NCBI RefSeq assembly: GCF_030131845.1
Contig: NZ_JASKYM010000001.1
Location: 62,001 to 126,000, forward strand
Direction: 5' to 3'
DNA length: 64,000 nucleotides
From: Romboutsia sedimentorum
GTDB lineage: Bacteria > Bacillota > Clostridia > Peptostreptococcales > Peptostreptococcaceae
Below, one piece after another: positions 35,358 through 45,756 of the stretch. The notes below the pieces were generated by a model. The model was not told the DNA's origin, ran no database searches, and saw only the letters and a list, made by a program, of their open reading frames with translations. The first letter of the stretch is position 1. Each line of letters opens with the position of its first letter. Both the position numbers and the translations under genes were made by a program.

Positions 35358-36817
35358 ATTCATCCCCCTTGTAATTATTTTCACTAAGTTTATCTGCTAT
35401 TTCTATTATTTCATTATCAACCCCAAGCAACTTACAAATGTTTATTGCATCTTTTGGGACTTTTGTCTCTTTATTTACTTTCTCTAATATATAACCCATA
35501 TTTTCTTGAAGTATATCTATACTTTTTTTAGATGTGCTTTGTGAATTTTTCAGATCTATTTGCATTTTCAAATTATTAAAATTTATATTTTTAAGACCCA
35601 CAACCTGATAATAATCAACATCTTCTAATAAAATTTCATCATAATGAGTAGATATAAGACTAATAGAGTTAAATTTTTTTAAATATGTACATACTGCTTT
35701 TAAAAGCAATTTTCCCTCTATAGGATTTGTCCCTCTTGCAAATTCATCTAACGCAATAAATCCATCTTGAAGCTTCATAAGTTACTTATTTCTTTTAATT
35801 TAATTATCTCAGCTCCAAATGTACTAAGTCCTTTATTTATATCTTGCATATCATTGCTTATCAAATATATAAAATCAAGTACGCATAAATCAGCTTATTT
35901 TGCAAAAACATAGAAACCACATTGAAATAGATATAAATTAAGTTCTATATTTTTCATGCTTACACTTTTCCCACCCATATTAGCACCACTTATTAAAGTT
36001 ATTTTTTTATTTATATCCATACTTATAGGCATGTATGTTTTATTTTCTTTTAATAGTAGCTCTACCATACTTGGATTTATAACATCTTTAAAATATATTT
36101 GATTTTTTGTATTTATATGTGGCTTTATCCCACCATATTTTTGTGCTAAATTTACTTTCGCTATTAAAAAATCTAACTTTCCTATAACTTTTATATCTTG
36201 ATTTATATCATCTATATAATTAAATAATTCGTCACTTATATTTTTTCTAATTTGTAGACTTTCCTTTTCTTCTTTTACTACAATTTCTAATCTCTCAGCT
36301 TTTAATTGTTGGATTTTTTTCTCATTACTTTCTTTGAAAATTTCATTCTCTATAGTAGACTTAATTGTCCTAATCTTTTTTAATTCATTACTATAAGAAT
36401 CATATATTTGGAAGGTAGGTAACTTTAAATTATCTGGATCTAATAAAGTTATTATTTTATCTAAATCTCTAAATTTTATATAATCTATATTTAAATTTAG
36501 TCTTTTATAATTTTTAAATATCTCATTATTTTGTATTGCAAAGTTTTTAATTTCAAATAATTCTATTTCATCTAATATTCCTTTATTTTGTATTCTTTTC
36601 AAAGTATTTTTTATATCTTTTATTTTGCAAAATGTATACTGTATTTCATCGAAAATAAATTTATTTTCTAATATACTTAATTTTATTAATTCTATGTAAT
36701 CTAGTTCTTTTCCTAGCATGTCTACATTCTTTTTTTAAACATCTTTATATTTCTTTTTTCTTCATTACCAAATGCTGTAAACGCGTTTAATTCATCATTT
36801 ATAAAAGCTTTAATAAT
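35350..36817 (-). pseudogene. kamC: Broken kamC (MutS-related ATPase of the lysine cluster)
   Basis: The intact protein would be about 485 residues with a MutS-like ATPase C terminus: Walker A GANMGGKSVS and Walker B FIALDEFARGTNP are still readable. Four defects are visible. (1) The expected start is ATT (36812-36814) with AGAAGGTG at the right distance. (2) A seven-A run at about 36733-36739 puts the downstream part out of frame; one more A restores FKKKNVDMLGKELDYIELI. (3) An in-frame TAA (35897-35895) follows YVFAK, and the frame then continues with ADLCVLDFIYLISNDM. (4) A second frameshift near 35780 separates LKEISNL from MKLQDGFIALDEF. The role in the pathway is unproven; in other species kamB and kamC lie between kamA and kamD. 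Confidence 0.88.
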
Positions 36818-36869
36818 ATCACCTTCTTACTTTTAAAACCTTTGCTGTTAAATTTCATACTTCATAACA

Positions 36870-37826
36870 TTAAATACATTTAATGTTATTTATAACTTTT
36901 ATACATCCGTTAAGCTTTATAAACTTATCATAAATCTCTTTATCTAAAAATATTTTTGTACTATCTATAATCAAGATAGTTACATTTTTATATTTATTTC
37001 CACTTCTTATAAGATTTTCTATAAAGTTATTCGTGAGTATTCCATTCATAACTACATACTTAGTGTTGTCATTTAGGGAATCGTAAACTTCTTTATAGTA
37101 ATTTAGAGTTGTACTTATATTAAGAATTTCATATGTATAATCATTGTTAACTAAACTAATTTTGTATTCTTTTATTTTTTGATAAATTTCTAAAAATTCA
37201 GCTTTTTCTATATTGCTAGTATTTAATATATTAGCTTCATATACAATTTGTTCTATAGATTTACTCATATCCTTATTTAAAATTGCTCCACTACAAAATA
37301 TTGTACCTTCTGTAATGGATGGTGAACCTAATGTTTTCCTACTTAAAACTCCATCTACTATACTCAAAATAGCTCCGTAACTTTTTAATCTTTAACATAT
37401 ATATTTAATTTGGCTGTTTATAGATGGACCTGCTAACTCTATGTATCCATCACTTAGTGATCTAAATATAATCACATTGCCTAGAGGTGTATTTATATCA
37501 CTTACCTCTAATATTTCCTTACTTATATCACTACTTATCGCACAACTTTTAGCTGTAGCTATTAATGTACCTCTACTAACATAAATTCTAGGCTTTTTAG
37601 TCTTTGTAACAATAGCATTACTTTCTCCATCTACTCCTATAGAAGTAAGACCAAGGGTTATATAACCCCTAGTCTTATTAACTACCTCTTTAGTGCATAT
37701 TTGATAAGTATTATGTTTTAAAATTGCTTTTAATATATAATTTAGAGTTGTAGTTTTTCCTACATTTTTATAATTTCCTATAATAGATATACTATTATAT
37801 TTTAAAACTTCTTTTAATATATCCAT
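36870..37826 (-). pseudogene. kamB: kamB interrupted by an in-frame stop (P-loop protein of the lysine cluster)
   Basis: Without the stop this would be a 318-residue protein with a Walker A motif near the N terminus (GNYKNVGKTTT). A TAA at 37394-37392 interrupts it after SQIKYIC, and the same frame continues RLKSYGAILSIVDGVLSRKTLG to the normal end at 36870. No other lesion is visible, so a single nonsense change separates this from an intact gene. In the second half TTG 37367 could restart translation, but it lacks a good ribosome site. The function of KamB is not established. Confidence 0.85.
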
Positions 37827-37837
37827 ATAACTAACCT

Positions 37838-39079
37838 TTACTTTTCTAATTCTCTTTTTCTTCTATCTAGATCTATTGGCTCAATTACCATTTTTTCATT
37901 ATTTAATAATCCTGCTACACCAACTTTATGAACAGATTTTTCTCCTCTACAAACTTCACACTCACATGCTGGTTCATAGTGCTCAGGTTCTGTATAAGTT
38001 GTTATAACACCTTCAAAGTTTCTAAGTATTACTTTGTTGTGACTTTGTGATATAACGTAGTTTGGCATAACTGGCGTTTTACCACCACCACCTGGTGCAT
38101 CTACAACAAATGTTGGTACACAATACCCTGAAGTATGACCTCTTAATCCTTCTATTATTTCTATTCCCTTAGATACTGGAGTTCTAAAGTGTTCTATTCC
38201 ATTAGATAAATCACATTGATATATATAATATGGTCTGACTCTTATTTTAACTAAATCATTAACTAATTTTTTCATAACATGCACGCAATCATTTACACCA
38301 CGTAAAAGAACACTTTGATTTCCTAGCGGTATACCTGCATTTGCCATTTTTTCGCATGCCTCTTTTGACTCTTGTGTTATTTCATTTGGATGGTTAAAAT
38401 GAGTATTTATCCATATTGGATGGTATTTTTTAATCATATTAACAAGATTATCAGTTATCCTTTGTGGCATAACTACAGGAACTCTACTTCCTATTCTTAT
38501 TATCTCAACATGAGGTATTTGTCTTAATTTACTTATAATGTATTCTAAATTTTCATCACTCATAAGTAAAGCATCTCCACCTGATAACAATACATCTCTT
38601 ATTACAGGAGTATTTTTTATATATTCTATTGCATTATCTATTTGACTAAAAGGAAGAGCTCCATCTTTTTGACCTGCGAATCTTCTTCTTGTACAATGTC
38701 TACAATACATTGAACATTGGTCTGTTACTAAAAGTAATGCTCTATCTGGATATCTATGAGTAAGTCCAGGTACTGGTGAATCTCCATCTTCATGTAGCGG
38801 ATCATCTAGATCTGCATCTGATCTAGCAAGTTCATTTGCTGTTGGAATTGCTTGTTTTCTTATTGGGTCATTAGGGTTATTTACATCTATTAATGATAAA
38901 TAGTAAGGCGTTATACTCATTCTAAGGTTTTCTAAACACTTTGTAATTCCTTCTTCTTCACTGTCTGTAAGTGGTATGTATTTTTTTAAGTCTTTTACTG
39001 TTGTAATTCTATTTTTAACTTGCCAATTCCAATCATTCCAATCTCTTTCTATAACATCTGTAAATATTTTCCTATTCAT
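37838..39079 (-). CDS. kamA: L-lysine 2,3-aminomutase
   Basis: A 413-residue radical-SAM, PLP-dependent enzyme converting L-lysine to L-beta-lysine, the first step of the pathway. The cluster motif CSMYCRHCTRR (three cysteines) is at about residues 124-134, the SAM/GGD region LLSGGDALLMSD follows, and a C-terminal zinc/dimer region CECEVCRGEKSVH is present. AGGAG six bases upstream supports ATG 39079, not the longer frame from 39100. Confidence 0.97.
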   Translation of the reverse strand: MNRKIFTDVIERDWNDWNWQVKNRITTVKDLKKYIPLTDSEEEGITKCLENLRMSITPYYLSLIDVNNPNDPIRKQAIPTANELARSDADLDDPLHEDGDSPVPGLTHRYPDRALLLVTDQCSMYCRHCTRRRFAGQKDGALPFSQIDNAIEYIKNTPVIRDVLLSGGDALLMSDENLEYIISKLRQIPHVEIIRIGSRVPVVMPQRITDNLVNMIKKYHPIWINTHFNHPNEITQESKEACEKMANAGIPLGNQSVLLRGVNDCVHVMKKLVNDLVKIRVRPYYIYQCDLSNGIEHFRTPVSKGIEIIEGLRGHTSGYCVPTFVVDAPGGGGKTPVMPNYVISQSHNKVILRNFEGVITTYTEPEHYEPACECEVCRGEKSVHKVGVAGLLNNEKMVIEPIDLDRRKRELEK

Positions 39080-39092
39080 AAGCGTCTCCTGT

Positions 39093-40124
39093 TTATACAT
39101 ATAAATTTTTAAATATAGTTCTCAAAGTTTCACTTTCTTTTAGTGCATTTATAGTAACATCTGAATGACCTTTAGTGTATCCATTTCCTATTATCATATT
39201 TATATCTTTTCCTACACCCTCAGCCCCTAGAGCTGCTTTTGTAAATGCTGTTGCCATTGAGAAAAAGTATACTACTCCATTATCCTTAACAGGAAGTATT
39301 GAACTCATCTCAGTATTGCAAACGTTTACACAATTTATACATAAATCTATTTCTTGGTTATTATTCGCTTTTAATACTTTTTGAAGTACTTCATTAGGAT
39401 TTTGAGCATTTCCTACTATAGCTGTATCAACAAGTCTGTTTTCTATTAAAAATTGAGCTTGCTTATCACTTATAACTAATCCCATTACTCTACCTTTTTT
39501 ACCTACTTTTTTCTTAGCTTCATAGCAGCAAAGCATTCCTGATTTACCTGCTGCACCCAGTACAAGTACGGTATCATTTTCTTTAACTAGTTTTTGAGTT
39601 TGTGCTGGAGCACCTGCCACATCAAGTGCTGCTAATGCTAAATTTTCTTCCATGTCTTTTGGTAGTTTTGCATATATTCCACTTTCAAATAATATAGCTT
39701 TTCCTTTTATTTCAACCCTATCTATGTCTGGTTTTATATCTATTATCTCTTCTATCTGTAGTGGTGTTAAAGATAGTGAAACTAAAGTAGCTATTTTATC
39801 ACCTACTTCTAAGTCTATTTTTCCTTTTAGGTCGCATCCTATTTCTTCAATAGTTCCAATAAGCATTCCACCAGATCCTGTAACTGGATTTTGCATTTTT
39901 CCTTTTTCTCTAACTATTTCTATTATTCTATCTTTTATTTTTTCTATATCATGACTACATTCTTCTTCTATTTGAGTAAAACTAGCTGAATCTATATTTA
40001 AGGCACTAACATTTATTAAAATTTCATTATCATAAATATCCATATTATTATCAACCTTAAGAGCTGGTTGTGGTAATACACTTTCATTTATAACTCTGTG
40101 AGTTCCGTATTTGCACCCCTTCAT
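39093..40124 (-). CDS. kdd: L-erythro-3,5-diaminohexanoate dehydrogenase
   Basis: 343 residues with a dinucleotide-binding Rossmann core (VLVLGAAGKSGMLCC, about residues 187-201) and the conserved N terminus KGCKYGTHRVI seen in Kdd proteins. It oxidises 3,5-diaminohexanoate to 3-keto-5-aminohexanoate with NAD+, linking the aminomutase products to the cleavage enzyme Kce. Its end is 13 bp from kamA, and GGGGGATTAG precedes its start. Confidence 0.95.
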   Translation of the reverse strand: MKGCKYGTHRVINESVLPQPALKVDNNMDIYDNEILINVSALNIDSASFTQIEEECSHDIEKIKDRIIEIVREKGKMQNPVTGSGGMLIGTIEEIGCDLKGKIDLEVGDKIATLVSLSLTPLQIEEIIDIKPDIDRVEIKGKAILFESGIYAKLPKDMEENLALAALDVAGAPAQTQKLVKENDTVLVLGAAGKSGMLCCYEAKKKVGKKGRVMGLVISDKQAQFLIENRLVDTAIVGNAQNPNEVLQKVLKANNNQEIDLCINCVNVCNTEMSSILPVKDNGVVYFFSMATAFTKAALGAEGVGKDINMIIGNGYTKGHSDVTINALKESETLRTIFKNLYV

Positions 40125-40164
40125 AGCTAATCCCCCTTAAATAACGAATTTTTGGTTTTTATTT

Positions 40165-40815
40165 TTACACTTTCATATATACTAGATTTTCAGGTATTAT
40201 AAGCTTTGCATCTGTCATGTCTTGTAATTCTTTAACGCTTATACTTTCACTTATTTCTTTTACTAACAAACCTTCCTTAGTTACTTCCATAACAGCAAGT
40301 TCAGTTATTATCATATCAACTACCCCTTTAGCAGTTAATGGAAGAACACAGTCTTTAAGTATTTTGGATTTGCCTTTTACAGTGTGGAGCATGGCAACTA
40401 TAACTTTTTTAGCTCCAACTACTAAATCCATAGCTCCTCCCATTCCAGGAACCATCTTTCCTGGAACTATCCAGTTAGCTAAGTTACCATGTTGGTCTAC
40501 TTCAAGTGCTCCAAGTACAGTTACATCAACATGGCCTCCTCTTATAAGGCCAAAAGACATCGATGTATCAAAGAAAGCACCCTCATCTCCTATAGTTACA
40601 AACTGACCACCTGCATTAGTTATATCTGTTTTTATTTCATCATCTACTGCTAATTTACCCATCCCAACCATTCCATTTTCTGATTGAAAAGTAACTTTTA
40701 TATCTTTATCTATATAATTTGCAGTTAATGTTGGAAGACCTATTCCTAAGTTTACTAACTGATTGTTTTCAAACTCTTTAGCCACTCTTTTAGCTATAAT
40801 TTCTTTAGGGTTCAT
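40165..40815 (-). CDS. atoA: Butyryl-CoA:acetoacetate CoA-transferase, subunit B
   Basis: 216 residues of the 3-oxoacid CoA-transferase B family. The catalytic glutamate lies in SENGMVGMG (about residue 51), and NLGIGLPTL and [19 protein letters not shown] are conserved. In lysine fermentation it moves CoA from butyryl-CoA to the acetoacetate released by Kce. It begins on the base after the atoD stop, so the subunits are co-translated. Confidence 0.92.
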   Translation of the reverse strand: MNPKEIIAKRVAKEFENNQLVNLGIGLPTLTANYIDKDIKVTFQSENGMVGMGKLAVDDEIKTDITNAGGQFVTIGDEGAFFDTSMSFGLIRGGHVDVTVLGALEVDQHGNLANWIVPGKMVPGMGGAMDLVVGAKKVIVAMLHTVKGKSKILKDCVLPLTAKGVVDMIITELAVMEVTKEGLLVKEISESISVKELQDMTDAKLIIPENLVYMKV

Positions 40816-41469
40816 CTATTTGCCCTCCCTAACTATATAATCTACTACTACTCCAGGAGTCATTATCATATCTTTATTTAAAGTTCCTGCTTCTACCAAT
40901 GTTTGTGATCCTACTATTACTATATCGCTTGCCATTGCAATCATTGGATTAAAGTTTTTAGTAGTGCCTTTGTAAATTGTATTTCCAAAGTCGTCAACTA
41001 CACTACCTTTTATAAGAGCTATATTTGCTCTTAAAGGTAATTCTAATAAATACTCTACACCCTCTACAGTTATTTTTTCTTTATTTTCCTCAACTAAAGT
41101 TCCAACACCTGTAGGTGTTAATATCCCGCCTAACCCAAATCCACCTGCTCTTACTCTCTCTATTAAGGTTCCTTGTGGAGATAATTCAACCTCTAACTTA
41201 CCTTCATTCATCAATCTTCCAGTTTCTGCATTTGTTCCTATATGAGATGCGATAACCTTTTTTACTTGATTATTAACTATAAGTCTTCCTATTCCCTTGT
41301 CTACAAAAGATGTATCATTCCCTATTATTGTTAAATTTTTAGCACCCGATTCTATAAGTGTATCTATAAGAGCTTCTCCTGTTCCACACCCTAAAAATCC
41401 GCCTATCATAATAGTCATATCATCTTTAAAAAGACCCTTTACTTTATTTAAAGAAACAACTTTACTCAT
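40816..41469 (-). CDS. atoD: Butyryl-CoA:acetoacetate CoA-transferase, subunit A
   Basis: 217 residues of the CoA-transferase A family: MTIMIGGFLGCGTGEALIDTLIESG near the N terminus, SPQGTLIERVRAGGFGLGGILTPTGVGT in the middle. It forms the heterodimer or heterotetramer with AtoA. AGGGGGAATTAG precedes the start. Confidence 0.92.
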   Translation of the reverse strand: MSKVVSLNKVKGLFKDDMTIMIGGFLGCGTGEALIDTLIESGAKNLTIIGNDTSFVDKGIGRLIVNNQVKKVIASHIGTNAETGRLMNEGKLEVELSPQGTLIERVRAGGFGLGGILTPTGVGTLVEENKEKITVEGVEYLLELPLRANIALIKGSVVDDFGNTIYKGTTKNFNPMIAMASDIVIVGSQTLVEAGTLNKDMIMTPGVVVDYIVREGK

Positions 41470-41518
41470 CTAATTCCCCCTAAAACCTACTATTTAACCT
41501 TATAATTAATTCAATTTA

Positions 41519-42343
41519 TTAAAAATCACCTAGACCTAATATTTGACGAGCTTCTTTAGGTGATGCAATTTCTCTTTGAAGAGAATTAGCTATTTTTACA
41601 ACTCTTGCTACTAGTTGCCCATTTGAAATTGCAGGCATGCCTTTTTCCATATAAACGTTATCTTCAAACCCAACTCTTGCATGACCACCTAATAATATAC
41701 TTAAAGCTACCATCTCAAATTGAACTTTTCCTATTCCACTTACCGTAAAAGTTGAGCTCTGTGGTATACTTTCTTTCATAAATATCAAATCTCTATAAGT
41801 TGCATTTATTCCACCATTTACACCCATAACAAAGTTAAAATGCATATTGTCTTTTATATAACCCTTTTTGTTTAGTCTTAAAGCCATATCTATCATGCCT
41901 TTATCAAATACTTCAATTTCTGGTTTAACTCCTAGTTCTATCATTTTTTGGCCAAACTCTTTTATAGTATTTTCAGTATTTACAAATATATCATCTCCTC
42001 CAAAATTGCAAGTTCCGCAATCAAGGGTTGCCATTTCAGGGGATAAATTAACAGGTTGGATTCTTTCTAAATTGCTCATTCCAACAGCCCCACCTGTTGA
42101 TGGTTGAATTATTACATCTGGACAAGCTAACTTTATAGCGTCCATACATTCCCTAAATCTATTTATATCTTGAGTGGGAGCACCATTGTCATCTCTTACA
42201 TGGAGGTGTATTATTGATGCACCATTTTCATAAGCACCTTTTGCTTCTCTTACTATTTCCTCAACAGTATATGGAACGCTTGGATTATGCTCTTTAGTTA
42301 CCTCTGCTCCACAAATAGCTGCACTTATTATCAACTTTTCCAT
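41519..42343 (-). CDS. kce: 3-keto-5-aminohexanoate cleavage enzyme
   Basis: 274-residue BKACE/DUF849 TIM-barrel enzyme that reacts 3-keto-5-aminohexanoate with acetyl-CoA to give acetoacetate and 3-aminobutyryl-CoA. Zn-binding and substrate motifs are visible: IIHLHVRDDNGAPTQ (about 45-59) and the GGHARVGFEDNVYM stretch (about 230-243). TTGGGGGAT before ATG 42343 (MEKLIIS) decides the start over the 15-base longer frame. Confidence 0.97.
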   Translation of the reverse strand: MEKLIISAAICGAEVTKEHNPSVPYTVEEIVREAKGAYENGASIIHLHVRDDNGAPTQDINRFRECMDAIKLACPDVIIQPSTGGAVGMSNLERIQPVNLSPEMATLDCGTCNFGGDDIFVNTENTIKEFGQKMIELGVKPEIEVFDKGMIDMALRLNKKGYIKDNMHFNFVMGVNGGINATYRDLIFMKESIPQSSTFTVSGIGKVQFEMVALSILLGGHARVGFEDNVYMEKGMPAISNGQLVARVVKIANSLQREIASPKEARQILGLGDF

Positions 42344-42362
42344 ATTAAAATCCCCCAATATG

Positions 42363-42743
42363 CTATAATCTTTGCTTATCCTTTGGTACTACACAAGTTC
42401 CACTAGCCTTACATACTACTATCGGCTTTGCTAAAAATTCTGCTGCAGATTCATTTATGTCACCTCTTGGAACTATAACTTTTCTAGCTTCAAATACCAT
42501 TTGTCTTGAAGTATTTCCAAATCCAACTATTTCACCAACTGCTTCTATATAATCTCCAGCATAAACTGGAGCTAAAAATTCTATATTATCATAAGCCTTA
42601 AATAGCCCTTCATCACCATCATTTTTTATTAATAACTCAGTAGCTACATCACCAAACAATTTCAGCATTTTAGCGCCATCTACTAAATCCCCTCCGTAGT
42701 GTGCATCATTGCTTCCCATTCTAAGCCTTATTGTAGACTTCAT
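42363..42743 (-). CDS. kal: 3-aminobutyryl-CoA ammonia lyase
   Basis: A 126-residue hot-dog-fold protein that deaminates L-3-aminobutyryl-CoA to crotonyl-CoA. Kal features are [27 protein letters not shown] at the N terminus and a hot-dog core ([17 protein letters not shown]). GGGGGG lies five bases from the second ATG (42743) and only two from the first (42746). It sits between kce and etfA. Confidence 0.96.
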   Translation of the reverse strand: MKSTIRLRMGSNDAHYGGDLVDGAKMLKLFGDVATELLIKNDGDEGLFKAYDNIEFLAPVYAGDYIEAVGEIVGFGNTSRQMVFEARKVIVPRGDINESAAEFLAKPIVVCKASGTCVVPKDKQRL

Positions 42744-42769
42744 CATATCCCCCCACCCTAATTTTTATT

Positions 42770-43750
42770 TTATCTGTTTTTTAGTTCTTCTATTAATCCT
42801 TTTATAACCTTATTTACATCTCCAACTATACCTACATCAGCCACTTCAAATATAGGAGCTTCACTGTTTTTATTAATAGCAACTATAAATTCAGACTCCT
42901 CCATACCCGCTAAATGTTGTATAGCACCTGATATCCCACAAGCAAGATAAAGATCTGGCCTTACAGTTTTACCAGTTTGCCCTACTTGTCTATTTTTATC
43001 TACCCATCCACAATCAACAAGTGCACGAGATGAACTAACTTCAGCACCTAATAAATCTGCCAATTCATATAACAACTTCATATTTTCTTTTGATCCAATA
43101 CCACGACCCGCTGATATTAGTATTTTTGCATCTTCTATATTAACTTTTTTAATATTTTCACTTACATATTTTAAAACTTCTACAGTTTTATCTTTTTCTT
43201 CAAACTCTACATAAAATTTTTCTATTTTTCCTTTTAAAGAAATATCTTTTTCTATTTTTTGCATAACACCAGGTCTTACAGTACTCATTTGTGGTCTATG
43301 ATCAGGGCATACTATAGTGGCCATTATATTTCCACCAAAAGCAGGTCTTGTCATTAAAAGCCCCTTACTTTCTTCATCTATTTCTAAAGATGTACAATCT
43401 GCTGTAAGTCCTGTATGAATCTTAGCACTAACCCTCGGCGCTAAATCTCTACCTATTGTAGTAGCTCCAATTAATACTATTTGAGGATCTTTTTTATTTA
43501 TAACCTCTGAAAGTGCTTTAGCATATGTACTATTTATATACATTTCTAAATTTTCATTATCAACAACTATAACTTCATCCGCACCAAAATGAATAAGTTC
43601 ATTGCATAAATGTTCTACCTTATATCCTAATAAAACAGCACTTACTTCATCATTTAATTTATTTGCTAACTCTTTTCCTTTTCCCAACAATTCTAAAGAA
43701 ACTTTTTCAATAGATGCATTTCTTTGTTCTATAAAAACCATTACACTCAT
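42770..43750 (-). CDS. etfA: Electron transfer flavoprotein, alpha subunit
   Basis: 326 residues: N-terminal ETF domain and a C-terminal FAD-binding domain with SAGRGIGSKENM, GQTGKTVRPDLYLACGISGAIQH and the FEVADVGIVGD end motif. With EtfB and Bcd it reduces crotonyl-CoA; clostridial Bcd/EtfAB complexes can bifurcate electrons to ferredoxin. AAGGAGGAG precedes the start. Confidence 0.95.
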   Translation of the reverse strand: MSVMVFIEQRNASIEKVSLELLGKGKELANKLNDEVSAVLLGYKVEHLCNELIHFGADEVIVVDNENLEMYINSTYAKALSEVINKKDPQIVLIGATTIGRDLAPRVSAKIHTGLTADCTSLEIDEESKGLLMTRPAFGGNIMATIVCPDHRPQMSTVRPGVMQKIEKDISLKGKIEKFYVEFEEKDKTVEVLKYVSENIKKVNIEDAKILISAGRGIGSKENMKLLYELADLLGAEVSSSRALVDCGWVDKNRQVGQTGKTVRPDLYLACGISGAIQHLAGMEESEFIVAINKNSEAPIFEVADVGIVGDVNKVIKGLIEELKNR

Positions 43751-43795
43751 TTTTATCTCCTCCTTATACTACCTTTTAAGCAATATATTTTAGAA

Positions 43796-44584
43796 TTACT
43801 TAGTTATTATAAATTTTTCTTCAAGAGCACTTAATATTATAGATGCACCTTGATTTTCATCTACATCATGAATTTTCCCAGCACTTTTAGCTCCCTTAGT
43901 GAATGATTTCTTAACCTTAGTTGGAGAACCCTTAAGTCCTATATCATCTAAACAAACTTCTATATCATCTAAATTCCAAGTTTGTATATTCTCTTCATTA
44001 AAACTATCATAGATTCCAGAAACTCTCATATATCTTGGAGTATTCATTTCTTTTAATGTAGTTATAAGAAGTGGCATTTTTGCTTTTAGTACTGCATATC
44101 CATCTTCAAAAGCTCTATTTACAATTAAACTATCGCCTTCAATTTCTAACTTTTCTACATAAGTTATTGAAGGTATGTCTAGGTGTTGTGCTATTTGAGG
44201 CCCAACTTGAGCTGTATCTCCATCTATGGCTTGTCTTCCTGCTATTATTAAATCATAGTCTATTTTTTTAATAGCACCTGCAAGAGTTGAAGATGTAGCT
44301 AATGTGTCTGCACCTGCAAAAGCTCTATCAGTAAGAAGTATTCCTTTATCAGCTCCCATAGCTAAAGCTTCTTTTAAAGCATTTTTAGCTTGAGGTGGTC
44401 CCATAGTAAGTACTGTAACATTAGCATTAAATTTATCTTTTAAATTTAATGCTTCTTCTAAACCTGCTTTATCATCTGGGTTTATAATACTTGGTACCCC
44501 ATCTCTTATTAATGTTCCAGTCTTAGGATCTAACTTTACTTCTGTAGTATCTGGAACTTGTTTTATACAAACTAAAATATTCAT
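43796..44584 (-). CDS. etfB: Electron transfer flavoprotein, beta subunit
   Basis: 262 residues with the ETF-beta signature (NILVCIKQVPDTTEVKLD at the N terminus, GRQAIDGDTAQVGPQIA, and MRVSGIY). The start is ATG 44584 after TTGGAGGAG, 45 bases inside the longest frame. Partner of EtfA and Bcd. Confidence 0.95.
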   Translation of the reverse strand: MNILVCIKQVPDTTEVKLDPKTGTLIRDGVPSIINPDDKAGLEEALNLKDKFNANVTVLTMGPPQAKNALKEALAMGADKGILLTDRAFAGADTLATSSTLAGAIKKIDYDLIIAGRQAIDGDTAQVGPQIAQHLDIPSITYVEKLEIEGDSLIVNRAFEDGYAVLKAKMPLLITTLKEMNTPRYMRVSGIYDSFNEENIQTWNLDDIEVCLDDIGLKGSPTKVKKSFTKGAKSAGKIHDVDENQGASIILSALEEKFIITK

Positions 44585-44609
44585 ATTCTTTCTCCTCCAA
44601 TCTTTAATA

Positions 44610-45734
44610 CTATTTAAGTAAATCTGCACTTATAACCATTCTTTGTACTTCACTTGTTCCTTCATATATTTCAGTAATTTTTGCATCTCTCATCATTCTT
44701 TCAACATCATACTCACGAGTATATCCATATCCTCCATGAAGTTGAACAGCTTTAGTTGTAACTTCCATAGCAACTTCTGCCGCATAAAGTTTTGCCATAG
44801 CCGCCTCTACTGAAAAGTTCTTGCCTTCATCTTTTTTATTTGCTGCTTGATATACTAAAAGTCTTGCAGCTTCTATTTTTGTTTTCATATTAGCAAGTTC
44901 AAATTGAGTATTTTGAAAAGCTGATATACTTCTTCCAAATTGTTTTCTTTCCTTAACATAACTAACAGTAGCATCCAATGCTCCTTCAGCTATTCCTAGT
45001 GCCTGTGCAGCTATTCCTATACGTCCACCATCTAAAGTTTTCATAGCTATTTTGAAACCTTGACCTATTTTACCAAGCAAGTTTTCCTTAGGTATCCTGC
45101 AGTTTTCAAATATAAGTTCACAAGTAGATGAACCTCTTATTCCAAGTTTCTTTTCTTTTTTACCTATACTAAACCCAGGTGTATCTTTTTCAACTATGAA
45201 AGCAGATATTCCACGAGTTCCTTTAGACTTATCAGTCATAGCCATAACTATATAAATATCAGCAACACCTGCATTAGTTATAAATATCTTAGTTCCATTT
45301 AATACATACTCATCACCATCTAATATTGCTGTAGTTTGTTGTGATGATGCATCTGTTCCTGCATTAGGCTCAGTCAAACCAAATGCACCTAATTTATCAC
45401 CTTTTGCAAGTGGTACTAAAAATTTTTGTTTTTGTTTTTCATTTCCAAATTCATAAATAGGTGCAGCTCCTAGTGAAGTATGTGCAGATAAAATTACTCC
45501 AGTAGTAGCACATGCTTTAGAAAGTTCTTCAACTGCCAAAGTGTAACCTAAATAATCTCCACCTTCTCCACCATACTCTTTGGGAAATGGAATCCCAAAC
45601 ATTCCACATTCAGCCATCTTATCAACATTTGCATATGGAAATTTTTCTTCTTCATCTATTTCATGAGCTATAGGAGCTACCTCGTTTACAGTAAACTCTC
45701 TATACATTTGTTTTAATAATTCATATTTATCCAT
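44610..45734 (-). CDS. bcd: Butyryl-CoA dehydrogenase
   Basis: 374-residue short-chain acyl-CoA dehydrogenase fold. FAD-binding motifs FGLTEPNAGTDASS and FITNAGVADIYIVMA are present. The catalytic glutamate lies near the C terminus in EIYEGTSEVQR. It reduces crotonyl-CoA, from Kal or Crt, to butyryl-CoA. Adjacent etfBA and hbd/crt support the butyryl assignment over other acyl lengths. Confidence 0.93.
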   Translation of the reverse strand: MDKYELLKQMYREFTVNEVAPIAHEIDEEEKFPYANVDKMAECGMFGIPFPKEYGGEGGDYLGYTLAVEELSKACATTGVILSAHTSLGAAPIYEFGNEKQKQKFLVPLAKGDKLGAFGLTEPNAGTDASSQQTTAILDGDEYVLNGTKIFITNAGVADIYIVMAMTDKSKGTRGISAFIVEKDTPGFSIGKKEKKLGIRGSSTCELIFENCRIPKENLLGKIGQGFKIAMKTLDGGRIGIAAQALGIAEGALDATVSYVKERKQFGRSISAFQNTQFELANMKTKIEAARLLVYQAANKKDEGKNFSVEAAMAKLYAAEVAMEVTTKAVQLHGGYGYTREYDVERMMRDAKITEIYEGTSEVQRMVISADLLK

Positions 45735-45756
45735 AAATATCGCCCTCCTTAATTAA

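Noticed and set aside
37392-37394. Possible programmed recoding of the kamB TAA
   Set aside because: TAA is not a selenocysteine or pyrrolysine codon, no downstream hairpin or slippery site is evident, and kamC beside it has additional unrelated lesions. Decay is simpler.
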